A DNA stretch of 64,000 nucleotides from Sipunculus nudus. Its lineage: Eukaryota > Annelida > Sipuncula > Golfingiida > Sipunculidae. The notes under the pieces were generated by a model. That model was not told the DNA's origin. It made no database searches and saw nothing but the letters and a program-made list of their open reading frames with translations. Positions 37,456 to 47,334 of this stretch are shown piece after piece (position 1 is the stretch's first letter; every line of letters starts with the position of its first letter). A program made the translations under genes and the position numbers. The stretch is taken from the NCBI GenBank assembly GCA_026874595.1, contig CM049315.1, positions 6,942,664 to 7,006,663 on the forward strand. Reading direction: 5' to 3'.

Positions 37456-38174
37456 TTGTATGGCGAGCGTGCCAGGATATAATTAGCCTTAAAAAACTGG
37501 CTAATTACAGTAAGTTTCAGAAGTTTTGAACTGAGAAAACAGTACTGAAACCAGACATTCATATACTCATACTAGAGTTGATCTGAATTAATAATTGGAA
37601 ATGACACCAAACTGATGTTGTAGTGTATACTTGCACAATGAAATTACCCCACTGTTAGGAGTTAATATTTATTCAGTGAGAATATTACCTGAAGCACAAC
37701 ATTGTTTCAAGATCGGCATATACCTTGTAGATTTGGCTAGAACACATGCATGTTTTGTGAGTAATGCTAGTTCAGTGATACCTGGACATCATTATTGGGT
37801 TGATATAAACCCAGATTAGAGTGAAAATTTTTGATGTTGTTAGATACGCCCTGGTATAATTTTTCCTACACTGGTTTGTGATTGGTCACGTGGTAGGGTC
37901 TCTTTACAGGTAAGTTTACCCCTCCCGATTGGCATGGTAATCATAGGTGCATGGTGTTTATTGATATCTTGATATCCATCCGTCCATCCGTCTGACCCTT
38001 CGTCCGACCTTCCGTCCGTCCGTCCGTATAAGTAGATTTTGATGCGTAGAGCTACCGTGGTGTAATTGTACGGATACCGCCGGTTCGTTAGGTTGGCTTT
38101 AACAGTACGTATTTACGGATTTTTAAGAGCGGATATTACTAGATACTGGAATCTTACTAGGTTAGAGCGTTACC
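37456..38174 (+). other. Retrotransposon leader (5' UTR)
   Basis: It runs from the primer site to the Gag start. It contains TTTACAG directly followed by GTAAGT (37904-37915), a merged splice acceptor/donor. It also contains a CCGTCCATCCGTC-type tetranucleotide tract (about 37978-38031), the reverse of the GGAC tracts in the HINE elements. The 62-codon frame at 37631-37819 has no support. Confidence 0.7.
37461..37477 (+). promoter_or_regulatory. Candidate tRNA primer-binding site
   Basis: TGGCGAGCGTGCCAGGA starts five bases after the 5' LTR. It begins with the required TGG (complement of tRNA CCA). From memory of animal tRNA-Arg(ACG) 3' ends, 15 of 17 positions could pair, with mismatches at positions 9-10. 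The first ten bases also occur inside the LTR at 37380-37389. The tRNA assignment is tentative. Confidence 0.5.
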
Positions 38175-38771
38175 ATGGAGACGTTAGAGTCACTTGTTAG
38201 ATGCGGACAGGCCTTGGGACTTAAGGACCAGGCTTTACAAGATTATGTTGAGGCTAGACGGCGTGCGGATGAAGAACGTGAGGAAAGAGCTAGGCAACGT
38301 GAATTAGAGCGTGAGCAGCGGGAATTAGAGCGCGAGCGAGAGGCTAGAGCCCATGAATTAGAGGTTCTAAGGTTAAAGTCTGACTCTGGGGTTAAAGAAG
38401 AGAGAAGTAGGGATGTATTCCCGAAAATCCAGCTTCCACCTTTTGATGAGGCTCACGATCAGCTAGATGCGTTTCTTGAGCGATTTGAACGATTAGCTGA
38501 ATGTCAAGGCTATGATAGGGAGAATTGGGCGTTACACACGAGTCCGTTACTGCGGGGTAAGGCGCTAGGGACTTACACACAGTTATCGGTTAGTGAGGCC
38601 ATGGATTACGATCAGTTAAAGATAGCCTTGTTAAAGCGATACCAAATGACCGAAGAGGGTTATCGACACAAGTTTCGGACTTGTAGGCCTGAGCGAGGTG
38701 AAACGCCGAGTCAGTTTGCGGTGAGACTGAGTGGATACCTAGACCATTGGATAGGGATGGCAGGGGTCTGA
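38175..38771 (+). CDS. gag: Gag, N-terminal part (ends at in-frame TGA)
   Basis: Structural protein that would form the retrotransposon particle. The ATG at 38175 sits in ACCATGG, a strong initiation context. Residues about 25-65 are an Arg/Glu-rich coiled coil (repeated EREQRELERE). Residues about 75-198 are the capsid-like part (PKIQLPPFD, then LLKRYQMTEEGYRHKFR), which resembles the Gag region from which the vertebrate SCAN domain arose. The frame stops at TGA 38769-38771 in the middle of this domain and continues open in the same frame beyond it. The stop therefore breaks a longer Gag and does not mark its natural end. Confidence 0.85.
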   Translation: METLESLVRCGQALGLKDQALQDYVEARRRADEEREERARQRELEREQRELEREREARAHELEVLRLKSDSGVKEERSRDVFPKIQLPPFDEAHDQLDAFLERFERLAECQGYDRENWALHTSPLLRGKALGTYTQLSVSEAMDYDQLKIALLKRYQMTEEGYRHKFRTCRPERGETPSQFAVRLSGYLDHWIGMAGV

Positions 38772-39452
38772 GGTGACTACGACGGGGTGGTTAACCTGTT
38801 GATGTGTGAGCAGTACGTAAACTGCTGTAGTAGGGATCTCTCTATGTTTTTGAAAGAGAGACGGTGTCGTGACTTTGATAGTATGGTAGACTTAGCCGAG
38901 AGTTATACGGAGGCTCACGGTGTACACAGCCTTACAGCAGGTCCTCGTTATGGCAATAATGTGCCGCGTCCAGCGCAACCGGTATCTCAGCCTAGAGAGA
39001 AGCAAGAGGTTGAGCGCAGTCCGGGCGGTCAGACATTTAAGCCATCAGGAGGCATATGTTATTTATGTAATGAACTGGGACATAAGGCGCGGGAATGTAA
39101 GACTAGTGCCCGGTTGAGGCCTAGGTCTTCCCCTCAAGTAGGGCGTGCTGCTGGCGATCAGCAGAGGTATAGGACTAATTTTAGCCCCCCGTATAACCCA
39201 AAACAGAAACCGGAGACTATGTCAATGGCAGTAGTCGAGGCGGAAACGGAGACAGTCGGTGCGGTGAAACCGGAAGTAGAGAGTCCGAGTCAGTCGTTAG
39301 GATTTGCTACCCAGACAGAAGGCGGAATCTCGTTACCTGTGTGTGAAGGGCTGGTGAATGGTAAGTCAGCGAGGGTGCTGCGGGATTCAGGATGTTCCTC
39401 GGCAGGAATACGTGAGTCGTACGTGGAGCCGAATCAGTCCACCGGACACTAG
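38772..39452 (+). CDS. gag-pro: Gag C-terminal part (SCAN-like helix, zinc knuckle) and start of protease
   Basis: Same frame as the upstream Gag segment, with no start codon needed if the TGA were absent. It begins with the second half of the SCAN-like region (VVNLLMCEQYVNCC, DLSMFLKER). A basic linker follows, then one CX2CX4HX4C zinc knuckle at 39057-39098, expected to bind RNA in the nucleocapsid. The retropepsin active-site triad Asp-Ser-Gly is at 39384-39392 (VLRDSGCSSAGIRE). A TAG at 39450-39452 cuts the protease domain in two; its second half continues in the same frame. Confidence 0.85.
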   Translation, partial: GDYDGVVNLLMCEQYVNCCSRDLSMFLKERRCRDFDSMVDLAESYTEAHGVHSLTAGPRYGNNVPRPAQPVSQPREKQEVERSPGGQTFKPSGGICYLCNELGHKARECKTSARLRPRSSPQVGRAAGDQQRYRTNFSPPYNPKQKPETMSMAVVEAETETVGAVKPEVESPSQSLGFATQTEGGISLPVCEGLVNGKSARVLRDSGCSSAGIRESYVEPNQSTGH

Positions 39453-41183
39453 GTCGAGTGTAGGTTGTTCGACGGGTCTGTAAGACAAATTCCTACGGCT
39501 AGGATTAATGTGGACTGTGCGTACTTTGTCGGTACTATCGAGGCAATGGTGGTCGGGGATGCTGTATGTGATTTAGCGCTAGGTAACGTAGCGGGAGCGC
39601 GTGATCCGTATGATCCGGACCCGACGTGGAAGTCTGAGCGGTCCTCAGGCATAGTGTGTGACGGTGTAGAGTCACAAAAGGAGGTGTCGTCCGCGGTGGA
39701 GACACGGAGCGCTGCACGAGAGAAACAGATACCGACGCGTAGCTTGAATGTTGCAAGCCCAGTTGCCGATGTGAGTCCGGCCGAATTTTTGAAGGCGCAG
39801 GAGGAGGATGGGTCTTTAGCGCCGTATTGGAGGCTAGCTAGAGAGGCTAGAAATGATAGTCCATTTAGAATTGAGGACGGATATTTAGTTCGGGTTGTGA
39901 GTGATAAACGGGGAGATCAAGATGGATCTCGAGTGGTGGTACCTCAGACGTTACGGTACGACGTAATGAGGATGGGCCACGAAGCGGTTATGGCGGGCCA
40001 TCAGGGCATAGACAAAACGCACGACCGCGTGAGAACTCAGTTTTTCTGGAAAGGGATGTATAATGACATTGCTGAGTTTTGCAAGTCCTGTCCCATTTGC
40101 CAGAAAACCATACCGAAAGGCAAGGTGCCTGGAGCTACGTTAGGCCAGATGCCATTAATTGATGAGCCCTGGCGTAGAATTTCGATGGATCTGGTTGGGC
40201 CGATCCATCCAGCGTCTGAGAGAGGTCACAGGTATATTCTGACCGTTATGGATTATGCCACTAGATATCCGGAGGCTGTTGCTTTAAAGAACATAGATAC
40301 AGTCTCTGTGGCTGATGCGCTAGTTGATATTTATGCGCGGTTAGGAGTGCCGTCAGAGGTGCTTACTGACATGGGAACACAATTTACGTCAGACCTCATG
40401 CGAGAAGTTAGCCGTGTTTTGTCTGTAAGACAGCTCACCACTACTCCTTACCATCCTATGTGCAACGGAATGGTGGAGAGATTCAATGGAACGTTAAAGT
40501 TAATGTTGAAACGGATGTGCGAGGAAAGACCGCGAGATTGGGATCGGTACCTCAGCGCCGTGCTTTTTGCGTACCGAGAAGCGCCACATGAGAGCACAGG
40601 ATTCTCACCCTTTAAGTTGCTCTATGGTAGGATCGTTAGAGGACCGATGCGGATTCTAAGGGATCTGTGGACCAAGCGAGATACTAGCGTCGAGACTAAA
40701 ACCACGTACCAATACGTCCTGGACCTACAAGACAAACTAAGCGACACATGCGCGTTAGCTAGAGAGGCGTTGAACAAATCAGCGAACAGACACAAACTGT
40801 TATATGATAGAGGTAAATGCACGCGCAGGTTTGAGGCCGGAGACGAAGTTTTGTTGTTACTCCCGACGGAGCGGAACAAATTAATGGTGCAGTGGAAAGG
40901 CCCCTATACTATTGTAAACAGGGTTGGGGACTTAGACTATCGGATTAAGATTGGCGATAAGGTTAAAACCTTCCACGTGAATATGCTGAAACGGTACCAT
41001 GCTAGAAACGAGCCCCAGCATATTCTGGCAGCGGTAGCCAAGGGCGCACCTGATTCTATGCATGATCCTGACGGTGTAGACGGGGAAACAGAGCCTCCCG
41101 TGTTCGGAGAGTTAAACCCAGAAGGGATTGATGAGGATGCCCACATGTCGTTACCGTCGTATGCGCGCCGCCAGACTGAGTGA
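39453..41183 (+). CDS. pol (PR-IN): Protease C-terminal part and integrase
   Basis: 576 codons, open from the TAG to TGA at 41181. Residues about 1-55 complete the aspartic protease (CDLALGNVAGARDP). The integrase has an N-terminal zinc-binding HHCC unit (His 176 and 183, then CPIC of KSCPICQK). Its catalytic core holds Asp 246 (SMDLVGP), Asp 306 (LTDMGTQF) and Glu 342 (NGMVERFN), with exact D-35-E spacing. A C-terminal GPY-type module follows (WKGPYTIVNR, Gly at about 483, and KTFHVNMLKRYH). It would insert cDNA into the genome; the 5-bp duplication is its footprint. The domain itself looks intact, but no in-frame ATG opens this segment, so its expression depends on passing the upstream stops. 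Confidence 0.92.
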   Translation, partial: VECRLFDGSVRQIPTARINVDCAYFVGTIEAMVVGDAVCDLALGNVAGARDPYDPDPTWKSERSSGIVCDGVESQKEVSSAVETRSAAREKQIPTRSLNVASPVADVSPAEFLKAQEEDGSLAPYWRLAREARNDSPFRIEDGYLVRVVSDKRGDQDGSRVVVPQTLRYDVMRMGHEAVMAGHQGIDKTHDRVRTQFFWKGMYNDIAEFCKSCPICQKTIPKGKVPGATLGQMPLIDEPWRRISMDLVGPIHPASERGHRYILTVMDYATRYPEAVALKNIDTVSVADALVDIYARLGVPSEVLTDMGTQFTSDLMREVSRVLSVRQLTTTPYHPMCNGMVERFNGTLKLMLKRMCEERPRDWDRYLSAVLFAYREAPHESTGFSPFKLLYGRIVRGPMRILRDLWTKRDTSVETKTTYQYVLDLQDKLSDTCALAREALNKSANRHKLLYDRGKCTRRFEAGDEVLLLLPTERNKLMVQWKGPYTIVNRVGDLDYRIKIGDKVKTFHVNMLKRYHARNEPQHILAAVAKGAPDSMHDPDGVDGETEPPVFGELNPEGIDEDAHMSLPSYARRQTE

Positions 41184-42584
41184 GATGTTCAGGTAAATGC
41201 TGACCTAGGCAAGGGTCAGCGCCGTGAAATACTCAGTCTGCTTAGGCAATATGGGGATGTATTCACAGATGTACCCAAGCTTACCAATGTTGTAGAATGT
41301 AGCATTAAACTCTCATCTGATGTACCTGTAAAAACTAGGCCCTATAGGGTGCCTTTTGAACTGCGAGAGACAATGCGAACAGAAATCCAGGAAATGTTAA
41401 ACTTAGGCATTATTGAACAGTCAGATTCTAGCTATGCGTCCCCCTGTATCCTGCTTAGGAAACCTGACGGTAAGACTAGATTCGTGATAGACTACCGAAA
41501 GCTGAACCAATCAGTCGTGTTCGATCCTGAACCCATGCCGGATCCAGAAACACTTTTTGTCGAAGTCGCGAAAAGCCAGTATTTTACAAAGCTTGACCTG
41601 ACGAAAGGTTACTGGCAGATCCCTGTTTCTAAGGAATCCAGGGATAAGACGGCCTTTGTTACACCCGATGGCCATTACCAATTTAGGGTTATGCCATTCG
41701 GCCTGGTAACTGCCGGAGCGGTTTTCACCCGCATGATGCGGAAAATGTTCAGCGACATGCCGAATGTAGTATGTTATGTAGATGACGTGTTAATACACGC
41801 AGAGACTTGGGACGAGCACTTAAGAACTCTTAGAGAAGTGCTAGTTAGACTAGAATGTGCAAACTTAGCAGCTAAACCAGCTAAAACCTTCATAGGCTAC
41901 CAGAGCCTAGAGTTTTTGGGACACCTTGTAGGCACGGGCAACTTGGCCACTAATCCAGTTTTGCTCAAGAGAATACAGAGCACTGATAGACCTAAGACAA
42001 AGAAGGCTTTGCGAGCATTCCTAGGTCTTACAGGGTACTATCGAAAATTCGTGCCAAACTATGCGGAAATAGCGGTGCCCTTGACTGATCTAACGCGTAA
42101 AGGTCAACCTAACAAACTAGACTGGAAACCCGTACACGAGAACGCGTACTGTTCTCTAAAGGCTAAACTGTCAGACCCTCCCATACTGAAGCTACCTGAT
42201 TTCAGTAAACGATTTTATTTGAAATGTGATGCATCTGATGTGGGTATTGGCTGTATCCTGATGCAAAGACACGAGGGGATCATGCACCCAGTAGCTTATG
42301 CCAGTCGTAAACTATTGCCCTGGGAGAGAAATTACTCCACCATCGAGAAAGAGTCATTAGCAATTGTATGGTCTGTACAGAAATTTGAGAAGTACCTGGC
42401 TTGTAGACCGTTCACCATTCAGACCGACCACAAACCATTAAAGTGTATTAGCAAATCAAAATGTGCTAATAAGAGAGTAATGAGATGGGCACTGGTTCTA
42501 CAAGAGTTTAGATTTGATATTGAAGCAGTGTCAGATAAACTAAACCATGGACCTGATTTTCTTAGCAGACTGCCTGAGTGTTAG
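41184..42584 (+). CDS. pol (RT-RH): Reverse transcriptase and RNase H
   Basis: 466 codons in the same frame as Gag and integrase, open directly after the TGA at 41181-41183. Residues 1-55 are the conserved lead-in of Ty3/gypsy RTs (LLRQYGDVFTDVPKLTN, KTRPYRVPF). RT motifs: Asp 138 in KLDLTKGYWQIP, FGLVTAGAVF, and the YVDD catalytic pair at 41775-41786 (Asp 200 and 201). RNase H follows with Asp 349 (KCDASDVGIG), the STIEKE glutamate, QTDHKPL and a terminal HGPDFLSR. Copies the element RNA into DNA and removes the RNA strand. Domains look complete. Lying downstream of integrase is the unusual feature. Confidence 0.93.
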   Translation, partial: DVQVNADLGKGQRREILSLLRQYGDVFTDVPKLTNVVECSIKLSSDVPVKTRPYRVPFELRETMRTEIQEMLNLGIIEQSDSSYASPCILLRKPDGKTRFVIDYRKLNQSVVFDPEPMPDPETLFVEVAKSQYFTKLDLTKGYWQIPVSKESRDKTAFVTPDGHYQFRVMPFGLVTAGAVFTRMMRKMFSDMPNVVCYVDDVLIHAETWDEHLRTLREVLVRLECANLAAKPAKTFIGYQSLEFLGHLVGTGNLATNPVLLKRIQSTDRPKTKKALRAFLGLTGYYRKFVPNYAEIAVPLTDLTRKGQPNKLDWKPVHENAYCSLKAKLSDPPILKLPDFSKRFYLKCDASDVGIGCILMQRHEGIMHPVAYASRKLLPWERNYSTIEKESLAIVWSVQKFEKYLACRPFTIQTDHKPLKCISKSKCANKRVMRWALVLQEFRFDIEAVSDKLNHGPDFLSRLPEC

Positions 42585-42804
42585 GATGTAATGAGCTATA
42601 ATGTTCAGCCAGTTAAGTCTAAACATGTACTAGATTTTGCCCTGTGTCATAGACCGTGGGCATGTACTAATGACAACTTGTTACATGACCCTTATGTATT
42701 GCTATGTATTGCTACATGTAAATATGTTTAGCTGGACCCTGTAAGATAGAACGATACGATGTATCGAGAAAATACTGTGTATTTTCCTTAAAAGGAGGGG
42801 GTGA
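42585..42804 (+). other. 3' untranslated part with polypurine tract
   Basis: 220 bp between RNase H and the 3' LTR. The polypurine tract AAAAGGAGGGGG at 42790-42801, followed by TGA, directly precedes the LTR and would prime plus-strand DNA synthesis. No envelope-like frame is present. Confidence 0.85.
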
Positions 42805-43928
42805 TGTCACCAGAAATCGGTGACAATAAGTACGGTGTTTTGTATCATAGTTTAACGAAGTCAGTTCTCTATTGGTATTGACGTGAAGCGTCTTCCTAAG
42901 GCGTTGACAGGTCTTGATTGTATATATATGAAATCCCATCGGCTATCAGCTGATTTTATCTGTGTCACGCATTGAGTGGATTACTTCTGGTATGTGGGTC
43001 GCCAAGGTGACGCTAGCAGTCAAACCAGGTCACATATAACCTTATATGGGACACTTGAGCCATAAGCCAATCAGAGAACTGGATCGCCGTATTGTGACGA
43101 CGATTGTGACGTCAGAGTTCAGGGAGAGACGCTGGAAGCTGCCTTCAGTTGGGTCTTTAAGCTTGAGGTGGCAGCACGCATGAACGGGAGTAGGAACATT
43201 GAAATGCCAGGAACGGCATAGAAGCAAGCTTCTACATGAGGCAAGGACCCAGCTCATGAGAACTCAGCCGTGCTGCCGACGGAGCTTCGTATTGGTGATA
43301 AAGTGAGAGAGCGCGCTCGTCACCTGCCGGCCTAGTTCAGCTTGACCTAGATACATAACCGCCGTAAGCCGTGAAACCTTTGCTACACGAGCAAGGTCAA
43401 GGACTCTAAGCTCTACATAAACAAAGAGCGTTATTGCATGCATGTGAACGTAAACCTACCCGGGTCGCAGACAAGCAAGATCAGTTGAAGATCGCTAAAC
43501 TCAGAAAGACTAGATCTATATGGTACTAACCATACGCTAGATTCTACACAAAACAGTAACCAGAGATCTCTGAAGGAACTGGACTTTATGGTTTTTTTAT
43601 ACAAACCATGGACTCAGTAAAATATCCTGTAATTTTAATGTGAAGAACTGTCGTATTGACACATCAACGCACACACACATCTACATCTTTGTAAGTATTG
43701 TCTTGAATTATATTGTGAATTTAACCTGATGTCTCATAGTTTCTATTGATCTGGGTGTATGATTGTCTGGTATTTTTATACACGTCCTTAAAAGAACCTG
43801 GAAATGTCACCTGTAATGACCGGGATCTAATTTCTTGATTAATGAAATCAAGTGGCGAGCGTTAACCCATCCTATTGTTTTATAGGATATATCCGTTGTA
43901 AAGTTTTCACGTTAAGTTAGGGGTGACA
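42805..43928 (+). repeat. 3' LTR, 1124 bp
   Basis: Same length as the 5' LTR and about 99.5% identical by eye. The six differences include three CG-to-TG changes in this copy. Starts TGTCACC, ends GGTGACA. Confidence 0.95.
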
Positions 43929-43933
43929 CGTAC
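43929..43933. repeat. Target-site duplication CGTAC (right)
   Basis: Matches 36327-36331. Confidence 0.92.
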
Positions 43934-44119
43934 ACATACAGAACTGTTAGTCTGAATATAAAAAAAATCCACCTGGTAAACTGACTTTGTTAATGTAAAG
44001 TCAATAAAATATAAGTCAGACAAGATAAGTTAAAACACCAATACATGGTTAAGACATTTCACTTTATATAAATTTATGAGGCTAAAAACAGTCAAATACA
44101 ATAGCAAAGCAAAGTATTT

Positions 44120-44430
44120 AAACATTAATTTACAACTGTTTCACCATCGAACCATAGGTCTTGATCCTGTCAGCTATAACTGAGATAGCAATGGAAAACT
44201 AGAAGGACAAAGCCATCAAATATTTATTAATGCATTTCTATTTACTCTGCTGACATCTTTGCCTGTTTAATATTCCCTGCCAGGCAGGTGGGCATTAAGA
44301 TATTGAGTATTTCCAGGGCCCCCAGGCTCCAGAACAACTTCCTCTTAAATAAAAAATTATATTTTGCTGTCAGTCAGTATAAATACTAATATTCCCTTGA
44401 CCATATTCAGAAAATAACTGACCATGTAAT
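44120..44430 (+). repeat. Direct duplication, copy 1
   Basis: Matches 45385-45710 at a constant offset of about 1268 bp. The stretch 44247-44320 (CTGCTGACATCTTTGCCTG through TTTCCAGGGCC) differs from its partner at one position; the flanks are clearly more diverged. Contains the palindrome CTGCCAGGCAG. Confidence 0.75.
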
Positions 44431-45384
44431 TAAAGAAGTAAAATAATTAATAAATAAAAAAAAATATGTGCAAAAGGTGGATTAGCTGAATCATCAAAGA
44501 ACCTGTTTTTTTTATTTAACTTCAACGTATGGACTACAAAAAGCAGGCATCCATATGAATTTGAATATGAAGCAGAAATATTGTTGAGCCTATAAATGTT
44601 TAACTCCATACGCACCCTGGAAGCTTATCAAACTTTCATGTGTTCTACACAGACATTTTGTCAGCTGTGTTCACCAATGCAATTGTTGAATCGCAGCTAG
44701 GATAGCTTTAGAAAAAAAGGAAGCTCTGATACCAGAGAATGGCCCTACCCCCTGGCCAGGATACAGAAATTGCCCTATCTGTAAATGGAAAAGAAATTTA
44801 TATTAAAGTTTAACAAAATATTAGGGTGACCTTAACCCTGCATATAAAGTTTAACGACATTGATAAAAGTTGCTCACAAATGCAATCAACCCAGTAAAAA
44901 AACTTCCTCCCTACCACCTGGCTGAAGTATAAATATCTGCCTAAGTAGTCCCTTTAATATTTAGATGGTTTTGACTCAAGATCCAATCCAACGGATTTAG
45001 TCTGCAACACTGTATGTGTATTCTAATATACAACTTGAGTTTTAAAGATCATGTTTTGCACACATCTCTTTACAGATTCTAAGTCACTGTGACTTCATTT
45101 CCAGATTCTAAGAAGATTTCAGCAAGTCTTATTTGGATATCAAGTTGGGCAACTCGAACTGTAAAGGTTAGACACAAACCCATAATTGCATAAAATTTGA
45201 TGTTATGACCCTTTGTACTGCTATTTTCCCTATTTGCTTTTTTTAAATGACCAATATAACTGAAGTGTCAGGTGCTGTTTAAGTTATTATTTTATACACT
45301 TTATAATAATTCAAGTGATCATGTCTAAAAACTTCAGTTAATAATACTGAAAACATTACACAGAGTAAGATAAGCAAATAAAGA
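44431..45384. other. No supported feature between the duplicated copies
   Basis: AT-rich spacer. No gene or repeat recognised. Confidence 0.5.
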
Positions 45385-45710
45385 ATTACAACAGCTAGTA
45401 TAGCCATTTCATCACTGTGCCAAAGTTCTTGATACTGTCAGCTATAACTGACAATGCAATGGAAAACTAGAAAGGCAAGACCATCAAATATTTGCTAATG
45501 CATTTCTATTTATTCTGCTGACATCTTTGCCTGTTTAATATTCTCTGCCAGGCAGGTGGGCATTAAGATATTGAGTATTTCCAGGGCCTCCTGGCCCTGG
45601 GGCAAGGTCCTCTTAAATAGAAAATGATATTTTGTTTTCAGCTAGCATGAATGCTGATATTCCCTGACCTTACTGAAGAAACAACTGACTGTATCATCAC
45701 TGAAGTGAAT
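45385..45710 (+). repeat. Direct duplication, copy 2
   Basis: Partner of 44120-44430, same orientation. The conserved core lies at about 45515-45588. Confidence 0.75.
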
Positions 45711-46326
45711 GAATAAGACTCTGGGTGAGAGGGTACCTGAATCAACACACTACATGTGTCTTCTTTACTTCTCTTTTTTCCACCAAGGAGCAAAAAAATT
45801 AAATAAATATATCTTCCTTGAGATGCCGGTTCTGGAAAATAACTGTTTCCTGGAGTTTAAAAAACAAAGCTCTGTTTGTGTAATTGATAATTGAATTGCA
45901 CATTGCATGTATCAATCCTCTGTGTTTTGCTTACGCATGAAAAAAAGAATCCTAGCTTTTTTCCTAAGATTTTCAGTATGGACCTTATTCAAATAGACCG
46001 CTTTATCACCCCTATATTAATGATGGTTTAATATATGTGTACAAGCTGAGGAGAATTGCGTGTCACAGGTCACCAACTTGATGGTTGCATCACAGTTCTA
46101 GCTTGCCCACCAGAACAAATGCCACTGCAATTTAGTTCTTAATGAGTACACTGGATGTGGATAAAACATTTCCCTTATTTGGAAATTAAAAATTATGTTT
46201 TTTATGTATCCTAGTGGGCAGAGCTGACCTGTGATGCGACCACTGAGTTGTGAATTTTGACGAATACACCTCCCTTAGCTTACTAATGACACACTAAAGT
46301 TTGATTATAAAGGTCCTGGTATAGAC

Positions 46327-46329
<3 letters not shown>
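45711..46329. other. No supported feature
   Basis: AT-rich. The 61-codon frame at 45709-45894 has no recognised domain. Confidence 0.5.

Positions 46330-46394
<65 letters not shown>
46330..46394. repeat. (AT)n microsatellite, about 65 bp
   Basis: Uninterrupted AT dinucleotides. Confidence 0.97.
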
Positions 46395-46397
<3 letters not shown>

Positions 46398-47334
46398 GTC
46401 TCTGACTGCTTCTGCTTTTTTTATTTATACTAATTAATGCTCTGTTCCTTCATTTTTAAAACATCTATGCTTTCATTACTTAATTGCTTTGGCCCACTTT
46501 TGTCCATGGTGAATACAGAAAAAAATATGTGAATGCATGACATGGCAAAAGAAAATCCTTGTGTATACAGTCAAGGATTTCCAACAGTTGGGGAAAAAAA
46601 GCTATTACCAGAGCAAGTCTATATCAGCAGTTTAAACAAAGCCACGCCAATCCATGCATGAAGGGGGTTGGGGCTCTAAGCGTTTATGTTGATAGTCCCT
46701 CGGGATGTCCCAGAAGTCCCAGAGGATATGACAGAAGTCTGGCAATCAATATGTAGTAACCCAATGCATCAGAACTGAAGCATCTCCCATCCATTGTGGA
46801 TGAAAGAACAAAGAGCCCAAGCTTCCAAAACACAGAGAAGTCCAAGACCACAGACCCTGGGCCCCTTTAGAAGATCACAAACTTGGTCCACTGCCATTTT
46901 TCTGATTTTGGAGTAAATCAACCTCTACATGCTTTGACAGTATAAAATATCAGCCCACATATTTATTGTTTATAACTGTACATATATCTCCCACCTTTTG
47001 GCCAAACTGGATTTGTACAAGGTAACTTTTGATTTTGATTGCTCTTGTCACCAGCTGAAGGTCATATACATATATCTCTCAAACAGGCTGTATAACCAAA
47101 CTCTCATGGCTGACCTGCAGATGTCCATTTTTAAAAGTTTAATTTTGCTCTCTCAGCTGTAGCAGTGCAGGACTGCAGGTCAAATCATTCTAAATGACAT
47201 ATTGACAATGAATCCAACTTTAAGGCTTCATGTTTTGAATACAGATAATGTGCCTGTTTTATTAAATGGTACCTTGACCATTTCTTAATAACTTTAATGA
47301 GAGGGCTCTAATGACTGACCAGCATCATCAGATG
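46395..47334. other. No supported feature
   Basis: AT-rich; short frames only. Confidence 0.5.

Larger units (their letters stand above)
36332..43928 (+). mobile_element. Ty3/gypsy LTR retrotransposon, Gmr1-like (integrase before RT), 7597 bp
   Basis: Complete structure: two 1124-bp LTRs, primer-binding-site candidate, leader, Gag, protease, integrase, reverse transcriptase, RNase H, polypurine tract and a CGTAC duplication. The integrase (39.9-41.1 kb) lies upstream of the RT (41.3-42.5 kb). This is the order seen in Ty1/copia and, among Ty3/gypsy elements, in the Gmr1 group first described from deuterostomes. The RT, the GPY-type integrase tail and the CX2CX4HX4C Gag knuckle place it in Ty3/gypsy. 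All coding parts are in one frame, interrupted by TGA at 38769, TAG at 39450 and TGA at 41181. The LTRs differ at about six sites, so insertion was recent. Confidence 0.93.

Noticed and set aside
38769-38771. TGA read as selenocysteine or a programmed stop in Gag
   Set aside because: It lies inside the capsid domain and no selenocysteine element or recoding structure was recognised; damage is simpler.
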